Shown: positions 7,765-16,188, numbered from the stretch's first letter. The stretch is DNA of 25,904 bases from an uncultured Clostridia bacterium (GCA_934149075.1 CAKPDR010000018.1:1-25904), one strand, 5' to 3'. Notes: generated by a model from the sequence alone, not told the origin. Numbers and translations are program-made.

Positions 7765-8664
7765 ATGAATAATGAAAATAAAACAAACATCAACTGGTTT
7801 CCAGGTCACATGGCAAAAACAAGAAGACAAATAACAGAAGACTTAAAACTAATAGATGTAATAGTAGAAATATTAGATGCAAGAATACCGGTTTCGAGTC
7901 AAAATCCAGACATAAAAGAAATAACCAAAAACAAGAAAAAAGTAGTGGTATTAAATAAATGTGATTTATCAGATGAAAAAGACAATAATAAATGGATGGA
8001 ATATTTTATAAAACAAGGAAATAAGGCAGTATTAGTAAATTCAAATTCAGGAAAAGGAGTAGATGAGGTAATAAGGCAAATACAAAAAATAATGCAAGAA
8101 GAAAATCAAGCATACGCAGAAAAGGGAAGAATAGGTAGAAAAATTAGAGTGATGATTGTAGGGATTCCCAATGTAGGAAAATCATCATTTATAAATAGAA
8201 TAGCCAAAAAAACTTCAGCAGAAGTAGGAAATAGACCAGGAGTTACGAAGAGAAAACAATGGATTCATGTTAATAATGAAATTGAACTTATGGACACACC
8301 AGGTGTACTTTGGCCTAAATTTGAAAGTGAAGCAGTTGCATTAAATTTAGCATATACTGGAACAATAAAAGATAATATATTGGAAATTACAGAAATTGCA
8401 TATGGATTAACCAAGTTTTTACTAGAAAACTATAAAAAAAGCTTTATTGAAAGATATTCATTTAATGAAGAAACAATAGACGAGATATTAAATCAGGAAC
8501 AACCAGAAAATCAAAATATATATGAAATTATGCAATTAATAGGTAAAAAAAGAGGTGCAATAATATCTGGTGGAAATATTGATGATGAAAAAACAGCAAA
8601 AATTATTTTAGAGGATTTTAGAAGCGGAAAATTTGGAAGAATAACTTTAGAGAAAGTAAAGTAA
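7765..8664 (+). CDS. rbgA: Ribosome biogenesis GTPase RbgA (YlqF)
   Basis: RbgA is a circularly permuted GTPase needed for late 50S subunit assembly. The 299-residue product begins with the INWFPGHMAKTRR signature (residues 9-21). The G motifs occur in permuted order: NKCD (64-67, G4), SNSGKG (93-98, G5 region), GIPNVGKSS (133-141, G1), PGVT (158-161, G2) and DTPG (177-180, G3). The C-terminal helical domain follows to EDFRSGKFGRITLE. The start at 7765 uses AAGGAAG located 8 bases upstream; GTG at 7756 is in frame but overlaps that site. It is probably co-transcribed with the ITPase-like gene before it. Confidence 0.95.
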   Translation: MNNENKTNINWFPGHMAKTRRQITEDLKLIDVIVEILDARIPVSSQNPDIKEITKNKKKVVVLNKCDLSDEKDNNKWMEYFIKQGNKAVLVNSNSGKGVDEVIRQIQKIMQEENQAYAEKGRIGRKIRVMIVGIPNVGKSSFINRIAKKTSAEVGNRPGVTKRKQWIHVNNEIELMDTPGVLWPKFESEAVALNLAYTGTIKDNILEITEIAYGLTKFLLENYKKSFIERYSFNEETIDEILNQEQPENQNIYEIMQLIGKKRGAIISGGNIDDEKTAKIILEDFRSGKFGRITLEKVK

Positions 8665-8669
8665 AATAC

Positions 8670-8698
8670 TTGATTTTATGCATAAATTAAAGTATAAT
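8670..8698 (+). promoter_or_regulatory. Sigma-A type promoter for alaS-hinT
   Basis: TTGATT at 8670-8675 and a consensus TATAAT at 8693-8698 are exactly 17 bases apart. The leader to alaS would be about 70 bases, too short for a T-box. Confidence 0.75.
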
Positions 8699-8776
8699 TT
8701 ATAAGTGTAAAAATAGCCAAAAGAGAAAAAATAAAGTAAAGTTATAAAATATATACATAGAAAGGAAAGACAGAAA

Positions 8777-10531
8777 ATGAAAGCAATAGAAATAAGAAAT
8801 AAGTATTTAGAATTTTTCAAAAATCATGGACATGCAGTTATACCATCAGCACCATTAATACCAGAAAATGATCCATCAGTATTATTTACAACAGCAGGAA
8901 TGCAACCATTAGTACCTTATTTATTAGGAGAAAGACATCCAGCAGGAACAAGACTTACAGATTATCAAAAATGTGTAAGAACAAATGATATAGAAGAAGT
9001 TGGAGACAACCGTCATTTAACATATTTTGAAATGTTAGGAAATTGGTCATTGGGAGATTATTTTAAAGAAGAGTCAATACAAATGAGCTATGATTTCTTA
9101 ACAAAAGAATTAAATATACCGGCTGAAAAAATATCAGTAACATGTTTTGCAGGGGATGAAGACTGTCCAAGAGATAATACAACAGCAGAGTGTTGGAAAA
9201 AAGCAGGAATACCAGAAGAAAGAATATATTATTTTGGAAAAGATGACAACTGGTGGATAGCAGGAGAAGAAGGACCATGTGGACCAGACACAGAAATGTT
9301 CTATGATACAGGTAAGCCAAAATGTAGTCCAGAATGTAATCCTTCATGTGGATGTGGAAAATATGTAGAAATTTGGAATAATGTATTTATGGAATTTTAT
9401 AAAGACCATGAAGGAAAATATTCAAAATTACAACAACATAATGTTGATACAGGACTTGGACTTGAAAGAATGACAATGTTACTTGAAGGAAAAGAAACAC
9501 CATTTGAAACTGAATTATTTGCACCTATAATGGGCAAACTAGTAGAGTTACAAAAAGTTGATAATATAGCAAGCAGAAGAATAATTGCAGAACATTTGCG
9601 TTCAAGCATGATGATTATATGTGATGGTGGAAGACCAAGTAATGTTGATAGAGGATATATATTAAGAAGATTAATTCGTAGAATGGTTAGACACATGAAC
9701 AAACTACAAATAGCTTTAGACGAATTATCAACATTAATAGACTTAAATGTGGATAATCTAAAAGAAATGTATCCTGCATTAAATGAAAATAGAGAAACAA
9801 TAAAAACAGTCATTCTAGAAGAAAAAGACAAATTTGTAAAAACTTTAGCAAAAGGAGAAAAAGAGTTTGCTAAAGAAATTGAAACAGTAAAAGCACAAGG
9901 AAAAGATGTAATACCAGGTAAAATGGTATTTAGATTATATGACACATATGGATTTCCACCAGAAGAAACAGAAGAACTTGCTGGAGAAAATGGAATGAAA
10001 ATTGATAAAGAAGAATTTGAAAAATTATTCAAAGAACATCAAGAAAAATCAAGAGCAGGAGCAGAGCAAAAATTTAAAGGAGGACTTGCATCAACTGGAG
10101 AAATGGAAACGAAATATCATACAGCAACACATCTTTTAAATGCAGCACTAAAAATAGTATTAGGATCACATGTACACCAAAGAGGAAGCAATATAACTGC
10201 AGAAAGAATGAGATTTGATTTTTCACATCCAGCTAAAATGACAGAAGAAGAGAAAAAGGCAACAGAAGATTTAGTAAATGAATGGATAAAAGAAGCAATT
10301 CCAGTTGAACATTTAGAAATGAAAAAAGATGAAGCAATTAGACTTGGAGCAGAAGCAATGTTTATTGAAAAATATGGCGATATAGTATCAGTATATAAAA
10401 TAGGAGATAAGTCACTTGAACTATGTGGAGGACCTCATGTTCAAAATACTTCAGAATTAGGACACTTTAAGATTAAAAAAGAAGAGTCAAGTTCTTCAGG
10501 AGTTAGAAGAATTAAAGCTATATTAGAATAA
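8777..10531 (+). CDS. alaS: Alanyl-tRNA synthetase, short form lacking the C-terminal domain
   Basis: AlaRS attaches alanine to tRNA-Ala and clears mischarged Ser/Gly-tRNA. The product is 584 residues against about 870-880 in most bacteria. It has the full class II core (FTTAGMQPLVPYLLG, YFEMLGNWSLGDYF, GLGLERMTMLL), a cysteine-rich insert CSPECNPSCGCG, the tRNA-recognition region, and the editing domain with all four zinc ligands: H448 and H452 in HTATH, C550 and H554 in CGGPH. It stops with an ordinary TAA shortly after the editing domain, so the C-Ala/oligomerisation domain is missing. The next gene, hinT, begins 22 bases later, and no leftover coding sequence is visible, so this looks like a natural short form. 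It has its own promoter. Confidence 0.94.
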   Translation: MKAIEIRNKYLEFFKNHGHAVIPSAPLIPENDPSVLFTTAGMQPLVPYLLGERHPAGTRLTDYQKCVRTNDIEEVGDNRHLTYFEMLGNWSLGDYFKEESIQMSYDFLTKELNIPAEKISVTCFAGDEDCPRDNTTAECWKKAGIPEERIYYFGKDDNWWIAGEEGPCGPDTEMFYDTGKPKCSPECNPSCGCGKYVEIWNNVFMEFYKDHEGKYSKLQQHNVDTGLGLERMTMLLEGKETPFETELFAPIMGKLVELQKVDNIASRRIIAEHLRSSMMIICDGGRPSNVDRGYILRRLIRRMVRHMNKLQIALDELSTLIDLNVDNLKEMYPALNENRETIKTVILEEKDKFVKTLAKGEKEFAKEIETVKAQGKDVIPGKMVFRLYDTYGFPPEETEELAGENGMKIDKEEFEKLFKEHQEKSRAGAEQKFKGGLASTGEMETKYHTATHLLNAALKIVLGSHVHQRGSNITAERMRFDFSHPAKMTEEEKKATEDLVNEWIKEAIPVEHLEMKKDEAIRLGAEAMFIEKYGDIVSVYKIGDKSLELCGGPHVQNTSELGHFKIKKEESSSSGVRRIKAILE

Positions 10532-10553
10532 ATTAAATGAAAAGGAAAAAATT

Positions 10554-10898
10554 ATGGAAGATTGTATATTTTGTAAAATAATAAAAGGAGAGATTCCGTC
10601 AAGTAAAGTATATGAAGACGAAGAAATACTAGCATTTAATGATATAGATCCAGCAGCACCAATTCATGTATTAGTTATCCCTAAAAAGCATATAACTTCA
10701 CTTGCAGAAATGGAAGAAGGAGATGAAAAGATTATTAGCAAAATTTATAAAGTTATAAATGAAATTGCAGAAAAACAAGGATTTAAAGAAAATGGATATA
10801 GAGTAATAGTAAACTGTGGAAAAGACGGAGGTCAAGAGGTAGGGCATTTACACTTTCATTTATTAGCAGGAACACAATTAGGAGAAAAAATAGTATAA
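10554..10898 (+). CDS. HIT family nucleotide hydrolase (HinT)
   Basis: HinT-type enzymes hydrolyse purine nucleoside phosphoramidates and can cleave aminoacyl-adenylates, which fits the position next to an aminoacyl-tRNA synthetase. The 114-residue product begins DCIFCKIIKGEIPSSKVYED and ends with the HIT motif HLHFHLLAG (H98, H100, H102). The residues CxxC (C4, C7) of the zinc-bearing subgroup are present. An AAAAGGA site precedes the ATG. It follows alaS by 22 bases and shares its promoter. Confidence 0.93.
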   Translation: MEDCIFCKIIKGEIPSSKVYEDEEILAFNDIDPAAPIHVLVIPKKHITSLAEMEEGDEKIISKIYKVINEIAEKQGFKENGYRVIVNCGKDGGQEVGHLHFHLLAGTQLGEKIV

Positions 10899-10923
10899 AA
10901 TACTACCATTTTTTATAGAAATA

Positions 10924-10932
10924 TGTTATAAT
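10924..10932 (+). promoter_or_regulatory. Extended -10 promoter for the sortase gene
   Basis: TGTTATAAT is an ideal extended -10 (TGn plus TATAAT at 10927-10932). No good -35 lies 17 bases upstream, as is usual for extended -10 promoters. It sits 32 bases before the sortase start. Confidence 0.6.
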
Positions 10933-10964
10933 AGATATATATGGAAAGAATGGAGGTATTTGAT

Positions 10965-11645
10965 ATGAATAGTAAATATAGCAATTTCTTAACAATACTT
11001 TTGGTAATAGTAATAATAGCAATAATAGGAATAATAGGTTTTTTGGGATATAAATATTATAAAACATATGTAACAAAGAATAGTTCGGAAGAATTCGTAG
11101 ATACATTTGGAAAGGATACATCAAATAGTGAGAATAAGACAAAAGATAATTCAAATAACGATGATATCACATTTGATGGGGTAGAACAAGGTGGAAGTAA
11201 TGAAAATACAGCATCATCAACAGGAGGAAAGAAAAAACAATATAATGGATTTGATGTGGCTGGAACAATAGAAATACCAGCAACAGGATTAAAATGCCCA
11301 GTGCTAGAACAATATGAATATTCACCAAAAGCGTTAGAAACTTCAGTTGTTGTATTATATGGTGCAGGGTTAAATCAAGTAGGAAATACTACAATAGCAG
11401 GACATAATTATAGAAACAATACGTTTTTCTCAAATAATAAAAAATTAAAAAATGGAGATAAAATATATATAACAGATTCTACAGGAAAAAGATTACCATA
11501 TACAATATATGATAAATTTGAAGCAGCGGAAAATGAATCAGATTACATAACAAGAGATACACAAGGAGCAATTGAAATATCATTAACAACATGTACAGAT
11601 GATAGTAAAGCAAGAACAATAATATTAGCAAGAGCAGATTCATAG
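10965..11645 (+). CDS. Membrane-anchored sortase
   Basis: Sortases are extracellular cysteine transpeptidases that link surface proteins to the cell wall or build pili. The 226-residue product has an N-terminal membrane helix (about 8-28), a low-complexity Ser/Asn/Lys spacer to about 92, and the sortase barrel. Catalytic residues are visible: His147 in TTIAGHNY, Cys210 in SLTTC, and Arg217 in KARTIILARA. The start at 10965 has GGAGG 8 bases upstream; an ATG at 10941 in frame lies before that site. It is a single-gene unit with its own promoter and terminator, and I see no LPxTG substrate next to it. The class (housekeeping, D or E type) cannot be settled by eye. Confidence 0.9.
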   Translation: MNSKYSNFLTILLVIVIIAIIGIIGFLGYKYYKTYVTKNSSEEFVDTFGKDTSNSENKTKDNSNNDDITFDGVEQGGSNENTASSTGGKKKQYNGFDVAGTIEIPATGLKCPVLEQYEYSPKALETSVVVLYGAGLNQVGNTTIAGHNYRNNTFFSNNKKLKNGDKIYITDSTGKRLPYTIYDKFEAAENESDYITRDTQGAIEISLTTCTDDSKARTIILARADS

Positions 11646-11653
11646 AAAATCAA

Positions 11654-11697
11654 AGAAGACATGTGTTTAATATAGCATGTCTTCTATTTTTTATTTA
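11654..11697 (+). terminator. Intrinsic terminator of the sortase gene
   Basis: A perfect 10-bp stem (11654-11663 with 11676-11685) closes a 12-base loop and is followed by ATTTTTTATTT. Confidence 0.88.
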
Positions 11698-11720
11698 ATG
11701 TAAGAAAGGGTTACAAAAAG

Positions 11721-13721
11721 ATGAATAAAAAACAAGCAGAGGAAAGAATAAAAGAATTAAGAAAAACAGTAGAATATCATGCAAAAAAATATTATGATGA
11801 AGATAAACCTGAAATAACAGATTTTGAATATGATATGATGATGTTAGAGCTAAGGACATTAGAAAGTCAATATCCAGAACTCATAACAACAAATTCTTTA
11901 ACTCAAAAAGTAGGAGGAACTGTAAAAGAGGGATTTCAAAAGGTAGAACATGAAGTACCATTACAGAGTTTACAAGATGTTTTTAATTTTGAGGAAATAG
12001 AGACATTTGAGGAAAGAGTTAAAAAACAGGCATCAGAAAATGAAATAGAGAATCCGCAATATGTTGTAGAAACAAAAATAGACGGATTATCTGCAGCATT
12101 AGAATATGTAGAAGGAAAATTTGTTAGAGGAGCAACAAGAGGAAATGGATTAGTTGGAGAAGATGTAACAGAAAATTTGAAGACGATAAAAACAATACCA
12201 CAAGAATTACCAGAGAAAATCAACATAACAGTCAGAGGGGAAGTATTTATATCTAAAAAAGACTTTGAAAAAATGAACCAAGAAAGAGAAGAAAATGAGG
12301 AAGAATTATTTGCTAATGCACGTAATGCAGCAGCTGGTTCATTAAGACAATTAGACAGTAATATAACAAAAAATAGACCATTAGACATCTATATATTTAA
12401 TGTTCAAAAAATTGAAGGAAAAGAATTTAATTCACATTTTGAGGAACTTGAATATTTAAGTAAATTAGGATTTAATGTAAACCCTGTACGCATTTATTGT
12501 CAAACTATAGAAGAAGTAAAAAAAGCAATAAATAAAATAGGAGAAGATAGAGAGAAATTAACATATGGAATAGATGGAGCTGTTGTTAAAGTTGATAATT
12601 TAAAATTAAGAGAAATAATGGGAACAACAAGTAAAGTTCCAAAGTGGGCAATAGCATATAAATATCCGCCAGAAAGAAAAGAAACAACATTAAAAGATAT
12701 AGTATGTCAAGTTGGAAGAACAGGTGTAATAACTCCAATGGCAATATTAGATCCAGTAAAAGTTGCAGGATCTACAATATCAAAAACTACGCTTCATAAT
12801 GAGGATTTCATCAAAGAAAAAGGATTAAAAATTGGAGACAAAGTAATAATACAAAAAGCAGGAGACGTAATCCCTGAAATAGTTGAAACAGTTATTAGTA
12901 AAAGAACAGGAGAAGAAAAAGATTTTGAAATGCCTCGCACATGTCCAGTATGTGGTGCTGAAGCAATTAGAGAAGAAGGCGAAGCAGCTGTAAGGTGTAC
13001 AGGAATTGAGTGCCCAGCTAAACTATATAGAAATTTAGTACATTTTGTATCAAGAGAAGCAATGAACATAGATGGCCTTGGAGAGAATATAATAGGAGTA
13101 TTACTTGAAAAGAAGATGATTTCCAATATTGCTGATATATATGATTTAAAATTTGAAGACATAGCATCATTAAAGAAAAATGGCAAGAAATTTGCACAAA
13201 ACTTAATTGATAGTATAAATGCAAGTAAAGAAAATGACTTATATAGATTAATTACAGCACTTGGAATTAGACATGTTGGTGTAAAAGCTGCAAAAATTTT
13301 AGCTAAACAATATGACAATATGGATAACTTATCGAAAGCAACTATAGAAAATTTGAGCCAAGTAGAAGATATTGGCCCGATTGTGGCTAATAGTATAAGA
13401 GAATTTTTTGAGCAGGAACAAACAAAAGATTTAATTAAAAGATTAAAAGATGCAGGAGTCAATATGCAAAGACAAAAAAACGATAATGAAGATGACAGAT
13501 TTGCTGGAATGACATTTGTATTAACTGGTTCTTTAGAAAAATATTCAAGAGAAGAGGCATCTAATATAATAGAAAAATTTGGAGGAAAAACTTCAAGCTC
13601 TGTATCTAAAAAAACAAGCTATGTTTTAGCTGGAGAAGATGCAGGAAGTAAACTTACAAAAGCACAAAGTTTAGGAGTACAAATTATAACTGAGGAAGAA
13701 TTTGAAAAAATGTGTTTATAA
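11721..13721 (+). CDS. ligA: NAD-dependent DNA ligase
   Basis: LigA seals nicks in DNA using NAD+, joining Okazaki fragments. The 666-residue product has the full domain series: the Ia NAD-binding domain with YYDEDKPEITDFEYD, the adenylation domain with the active-site lysine K119 in TKIDG, the OB domain, a four-cysteine zinc finger (C408, C411, C426, C431), helix-hairpin-helix repeats (ALGIRHVGVKAAKILA, VEDIGPIVANSI), and a BRCT domain from about 590 (GMTFVLTGSLEKYSREEAS). Length is normal for the family. It begins 24 bases after the sortase terminator, with AGAAAGGG about 10 bases before the ATG. Confidence 0.97.
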   Translation: MNKKQAEERIKELRKTVEYHAKKYYDEDKPEITDFEYDMMMLELRTLESQYPELITTNSLTQKVGGTVKEGFQKVEHEVPLQSLQDVFNFEEIETFEERVKKQASENEIENPQYVVETKIDGLSAALEYVEGKFVRGATRGNGLVGEDVTENLKTIKTIPQELPEKINITVRGEVFISKKDFEKMNQEREENEEELFANARNAAAGSLRQLDSNITKNRPLDIYIFNVQKIEGKEFNSHFEELEYLSKLGFNVNPVRIYCQTIEEVKKAINKIGEDREKLTYGIDGAVVKVDNLKLREIMGTTSKVPKWAIAYKYPPERKETTLKDIVCQVGRTGVITPMAILDPVKVAGSTISKTTLHNEDFIKEKGLKIGDKVIIQKAGDVIPEIVETVISKRTGEEKDFEMPRTCPVCGAEAIREEGEAAVRCTGIECPAKLYRNLVHFVSREAMNIDGLGENIIGVLLEKKMISNIADIYDLKFEDIASLKKNGKKFAQNLIDSINASKENDLYRLITALGIRHVGVKAAKILAKQYDNMDNLSKATIENLSQVEDIGPIVANSIREFFEQEQTKDLIKRLKDAGVNMQRQKNDNEDDRFAGMTFVLTGSLEKYSREEASNIIEKFGGKTSSSVSKKTSYVLAGEDAGSKLTKAQSLGVQIITEEEFEKMCL

Positions 13722-13723
13722 AA

Positions 13724-13754
13724 GGGACAAAATGTACCCGGTACAAAATTGCCC
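13724..13754 (+). repeat. Imperfect palindrome downstream of ligA
   Basis: Directly after ligA the sequence has a palindromic core GTACC-C-GGTAC (13734-13744), flanked by ACAAAAT to the left and ACAAAATTGCCC to the right, with GGG and CCC at the outer edges. There is no T run, so it does not look like a terminator. It is relatively G+C-rich for this genome. It may be an operator for the next gene, whose ribosome binding site lies 9 bases on, or a short repeat. Confidence 0.45.
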
Positions 13755-13775
13755 AATCAAAAGAAAGGAATTTAT

Positions 13776-14039
13776 ATGGAAAATTATACATTTGAAGATA
13801 TGTGGCTAGATTTAAAAAATGGATATCAGATATATTACACATATGTGAGAAATAGATATGTATTATTTAAGACAGCTAAAAATTGTTACACGCAAAAATT
13901 ACTATCAGATAATCCTAAAAATCCTCAACCAAGAATGACAATGCTAACATTAAAAAGAGTTAAAGAGATATTCCCTAATATGGAAGACATTGAATATAAA
14001 ATAGGAATATATGATGAGGATAATTTAAAGAAAGAATAA
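13776..14039 (+). CDS. Small hypothetical protein
   Basis: The 87-residue product (MENYTFEDMWLDLKNGYQIYYTYVRNRYVLFK...) is rich in Tyr, Lys and Asn, has no membrane helix or signal, and is predicted soluble. I do not recognise a family. The ATG at 13776 has GAAAGGA 6 bases upstream; a TTG at 13749 in frame lies before that site and is rejected. It sits between ligA and folD, 68 bases before folD. Confidence 0.7.
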   Translation: MENYTFEDMWLDLKNGYQIYYTYVRNRYVLFKTAKNCYTQKLLSDNPKNPQPRMTMLTLKRVKEIFPNMEDIEYKIGIYDEDNLKKE

Positions 14040-14107
14040 ATTTTTATGAGAACAAAGTAAAATACAATACCTTAAGATTGAAATTGAAATAGGAGAGTAT
14101 TTAGTAT

Positions 14108-14962
14108 ATGGAAATTATAGATGGAAAAAAATTAGCAAAAGAAATTAGAGAAAAATTAAAATTAAAAAGTAATGAACTAAAAGAAAAAGGAATAAATCCA
14201 AAGCTTGCAGTAATAATGGTTGGAGACGATAAAGCATCACAAGTATATGTGAAAAATAAAAGTAAGGCATGTAATGAAATAGGAATAGAATTTGAAGAAT
14301 TTATATTAGATAAAGATATAAGACAAGACGAATTAATAAATTTAATAGAAAAACTAAATAATGATGACCATATACATGGTATCTTATTACAAAGTCCAAT
14401 TCCTGCACATTTAGATATAAACGAAGCATTTAAAACAATAAATCCTGAAAAAGATGTTGACGGATTTAATCCTGCAAATATTGGAAAACTATGCTTAAAT
14501 CAAGATACATTCGTATCTTGCACTCCATATGGAATCATGAAAATGTTTGAAGCATACAATATTGACTTAACAGGAAAGAATGTTACAATTATAGGAAGAA
14601 GTAATATAGTAGGAAAGCCATTAATACAATGTTGTTTAAATAAAAATGCAACAGTAACAGTATGTCATTCAAAAACAAAAGACTTAAAAGAACATACTAA
14701 AAATGCAGATGTAGTTATTTCTGCAATTGGAAAATCAAAATTTGTTACTGAAGACATGATAAAGTCAGGGGCAGTAGTAATTGATGTTGGCACAAATAGA
14801 GGAGAAGATGGAAAAATAACAGGTGACGTTGATTTTGAAAATGTAAGTAAAAAAGCAAGTTATATAACACCGGTTCCAGGTGGGGTGGGACCTATGACAA
14901 TAGCAATGCTTATGAACAATGTAATAAAAGCAACAACAGGAATTTTAAATAAAAATAATTAG
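14108..14962 (+). CDS. folD: Bifunctional methylenetetrahydrofolate dehydrogenase/cyclohydrolase
   Basis: FolD interconverts 5,10-methylene- and 10-formyl-tetrahydrofolate, supplying one-carbon units for purine and fMet-tRNA synthesis. The 284-residue product has the catalytic region SQVYVKNKSKA (Tyr47, Lys51), LLQSPIPAHLD (Gln95), VDGFNPANIGKL (Asp118), the NAD(P)-binding GRSNIVGKPL (163-172), and the C-terminal signature PVPGGVGPMTIAMLMNN. AGGAGAG lies about 11 bases before the ATG. A strong terminator follows. Confidence 0.97.
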   Translation: MEIIDGKKLAKEIREKLKLKSNELKEKGINPKLAVIMVGDDKASQVYVKNKSKACNEIGIEFEEFILDKDIRQDELINLIEKLNNDDHIHGILLQSPIPAHLDINEAFKTINPEKDVDGFNPANIGKLCLNQDTFVSCTPYGIMKMFEAYNIDLTGKNVTIIGRSNIVGKPLIQCCLNKNATVTVCHSKTKDLKEHTKNADVVISAIGKSKFVTEDMIKSGAVVIDVGTNRGEDGKITGDVDFENVSKKASYITPVPGGVGPMTIAMLMNNVIKATTGILNKNN

Positions 14963-14970
14963 GTTTAGGG

Positions 14971-15005
14971 GCATATATAGATTATTGAGTCTATATATGC
15001 TTTTT
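14971..15005 (+). terminator. Intrinsic terminator of folD
   Basis: An 11-bp stem (14971-14981 with 14990-15000) closes an 8-base loop and is followed by TTTTT. Confidence 0.88.
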
Positions 15006-15041
15006 GGCGTTTAAAAAGGTAGAATTGGAGTGAGTAAATTG

Positions 15042-15713
15042 ATGAAAATAGAAAAAATAGTAATAAATTCAAATGAATATCCAGAGAAGTTAAGATACAT
15101 ATATGACTCTCCATTACAATTGTATGTGTTAGGAAATAAGAAAATATTAAATCAAAAAGCAATTGCAGTTGTTGGAGCGAGAAAAGCTACAGAATATGGT
15201 AAAAAAATGGCTTATAAATTTTCGAAAGAACTTGCTGAAAAGGGAATTAATATAATAAGTGGTTTAGCAAAAGGAATTGATTCATATGCACATTTAGGAA
15301 CAATACAGGCTCAAGGTAAAGTTATAGATTCAAGAAAAATAGGTAAAACGATTGCAGTAATGGGAAGCGGATTTAATAATATATATCCAAAAGAAAATAT
15401 TGATTTAGCAAGGAAAATAATAAAATCAGGAGGATGTATAATTACTGAATATTCAGAAGAAACCAAACCGGAAAAATTAAATTTTCCCAAAAGGAATAGA
15501 ATTATTAGTGGGTTATCAAATGGAGTATTAGTTGTAGAGGCTAGTAAAATAAGTGGAGCTTTAATAACTGCTGATTTTGCACTAGAACAGGGAAAAGAGG
15601 TTTTTGCTTTACCAGGAGATATAACAAGAGAACAAAGTGAAGGGTGTAATGAATTAATAAAAGATGGTGCTAATATAATAACAAATAGCCAGGACATATT
15701 TAACATGATATAA
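15042..15713 (+). CDS. dprA: DprA/Smf-type DNA processing protein, minimal form
   Basis: DprA loads RecA on incoming single-stranded DNA during transformation. The 223-residue product is the Rossmann-fold core: IAVVGARKATEYGKK, INIISGLAKGIDSYAHLG, TIAVMGSGFNNIYPKEN, FPKRNRIISGLSNGVLVVEAS and GKEVFALPGDI. It lacks the N-terminal SAM-like domain and the C-terminal winged-helix domain of typical DprA (about 290-370 residues). The start at 15042 has GGAGTGA 7 bases upstream; GTG 15030 overlaps that site. Whether the short form works in transformation is unknown; similar short forms are annotated as Rossmann-fold nucleotide-binding proteins. A fold-back element follows immediately. Confidence 0.85.
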   Translation: MKIEKIVINSNEYPEKLRYIYDSPLQLYVLGNKKILNQKAIAVVGARKATEYGKKMAYKFSKELAEKGINIISGLAKGIDSYAHLGTIQAQGKVIDSRKIGKTIAVMGSGFNNIYPKENIDLARKIIKSGGCIITEYSEETKPEKLNFPKRNRIISGLSNGVLVVEASKISGALITADFALEQGKEVFALPGDITREQSEGCNELIKDGANIITNSQDIFNMI

Positions 15714-15718
15714 TTAAT

Positions 15719-15727
15719 TACTGGATA
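15719..15727 (+). repeat. Left 9-bp direct repeat flanking the fold-back element
   Basis: TACTGGATA occurs here and at 16189-16197, in the same orientation, at the two edges of the inverted repeat. This is what a target-site duplication would look like. Confidence 0.6.
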
Positions 15728-15839
15728 GTTACGATTCACAGCCATTTAAAATATTATGTATGTTGAGAGCCCTCCTAGGTGATTACATATATTTGAGATT
15801 GTGTCCGTTTGATTGGAGTGAAAAATAGAAAATTTTAAA

Positions 15840-15863
15840 TAAAAAACCGAGGAATGCTCACGG
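15840..15863 (-). terminator. Terminator-like hairpin in left arm, facing outward
   Basis: Read on the minus strand, a short hairpin (CCGTGAG pairing with CTCGG, with a 2-base bulge) is followed by TTTTTTATTT. It faces left, toward the 3' end of dprA, and could serve as a convergent terminator. Confidence 0.4.
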
Positions 15864-16050
15864 AAAAAACGTATATATGTATATGATTTGAAACATTTTC
15901 TCGGCTCAATATGCAACATAAGAATTTCTAAAATAAATTTATGGCACCCTTCCACTCTCGTGAACTCTTTCCATAAATTTATTTAAGAAATTCTAATATT
16001 GCTCCAATCACATTTGAAAAGTTTAAACTCATATACATATATACGTTTTT

Positions 16051-16080
16051 AGCCTGAGTGAGAGAGGCTCAGTTTTTTAT
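16051..16080 (+). terminator. Terminator-like hairpin in right arm, facing outward
   Basis: CTGAG (16054-16058) pairs with CTCAG (16068-16072) around a 9-base loop, followed by TTTTTTAT. It occupies the same place in the right arm as the minus-strand hairpin does in the left arm. Confidence 0.45.
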
Positions 16081-16188
16081 GGTAGATTTTCTTTTTGAAC
16101 GTAATGAACAGGACACAATCTCAAATATATGTAATCACCTAGGATGGCTCTCAACATACATAATATTTTAAATGGCTGTGAATTGAAA

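Larger units (their letters stand above)
15728..16188. mobile_element. 461-bp fold-back (MITE-like) element
   Basis: This stretch has no credible gene. Its outer arms, 15734-15806 and 16111-16183, are inverted copies of 73 bases with one mismatch (position 15772). Inside, two more blocks match in inverted orientation: 15865-15886 with 16029-16050 (22 of 22) and 15921-15944 with 15971-15994 (23 of 24), around a 26-base centre (15945-15970). The segments between blocks differ in sequence but have nearly equal lengths (58 against 60, 34 against 34). The whole is flanked by the 9-bp direct repeat TACTGGATA. I infer a non-autonomous transposable element (MITE or fold-back type); no transposase is present. 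It could also be a long structured RNA or a cruciform-forming site. Confidence 0.7.

Noticed and set aside
8699..8776. T-box riboswitch upstream of alaS
   Set aside because: The leader after the promoter is only about 70 bases and has no T-box sequence or terminator.
9397..10032. 211-codon open frame on the minus strand inside alaS
   Set aside because: It is antisense to a clear AlaRS, has no ribosome binding site, and reads as a low-complexity shadow rich in Ser, Leu and Ile.
12794..13462. 222-codon open frame on the minus strand inside ligA
   Set aside because: It is antisense to conserved LigA domains and shows no family pattern or ribosome binding site.
15746..15955. 69-codon open frame in the left arm of the fold-back element
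   Set aside because: It has no ribosome binding site, and the equivalent region of the other arm does not keep the frame, so the element looks non-coding.
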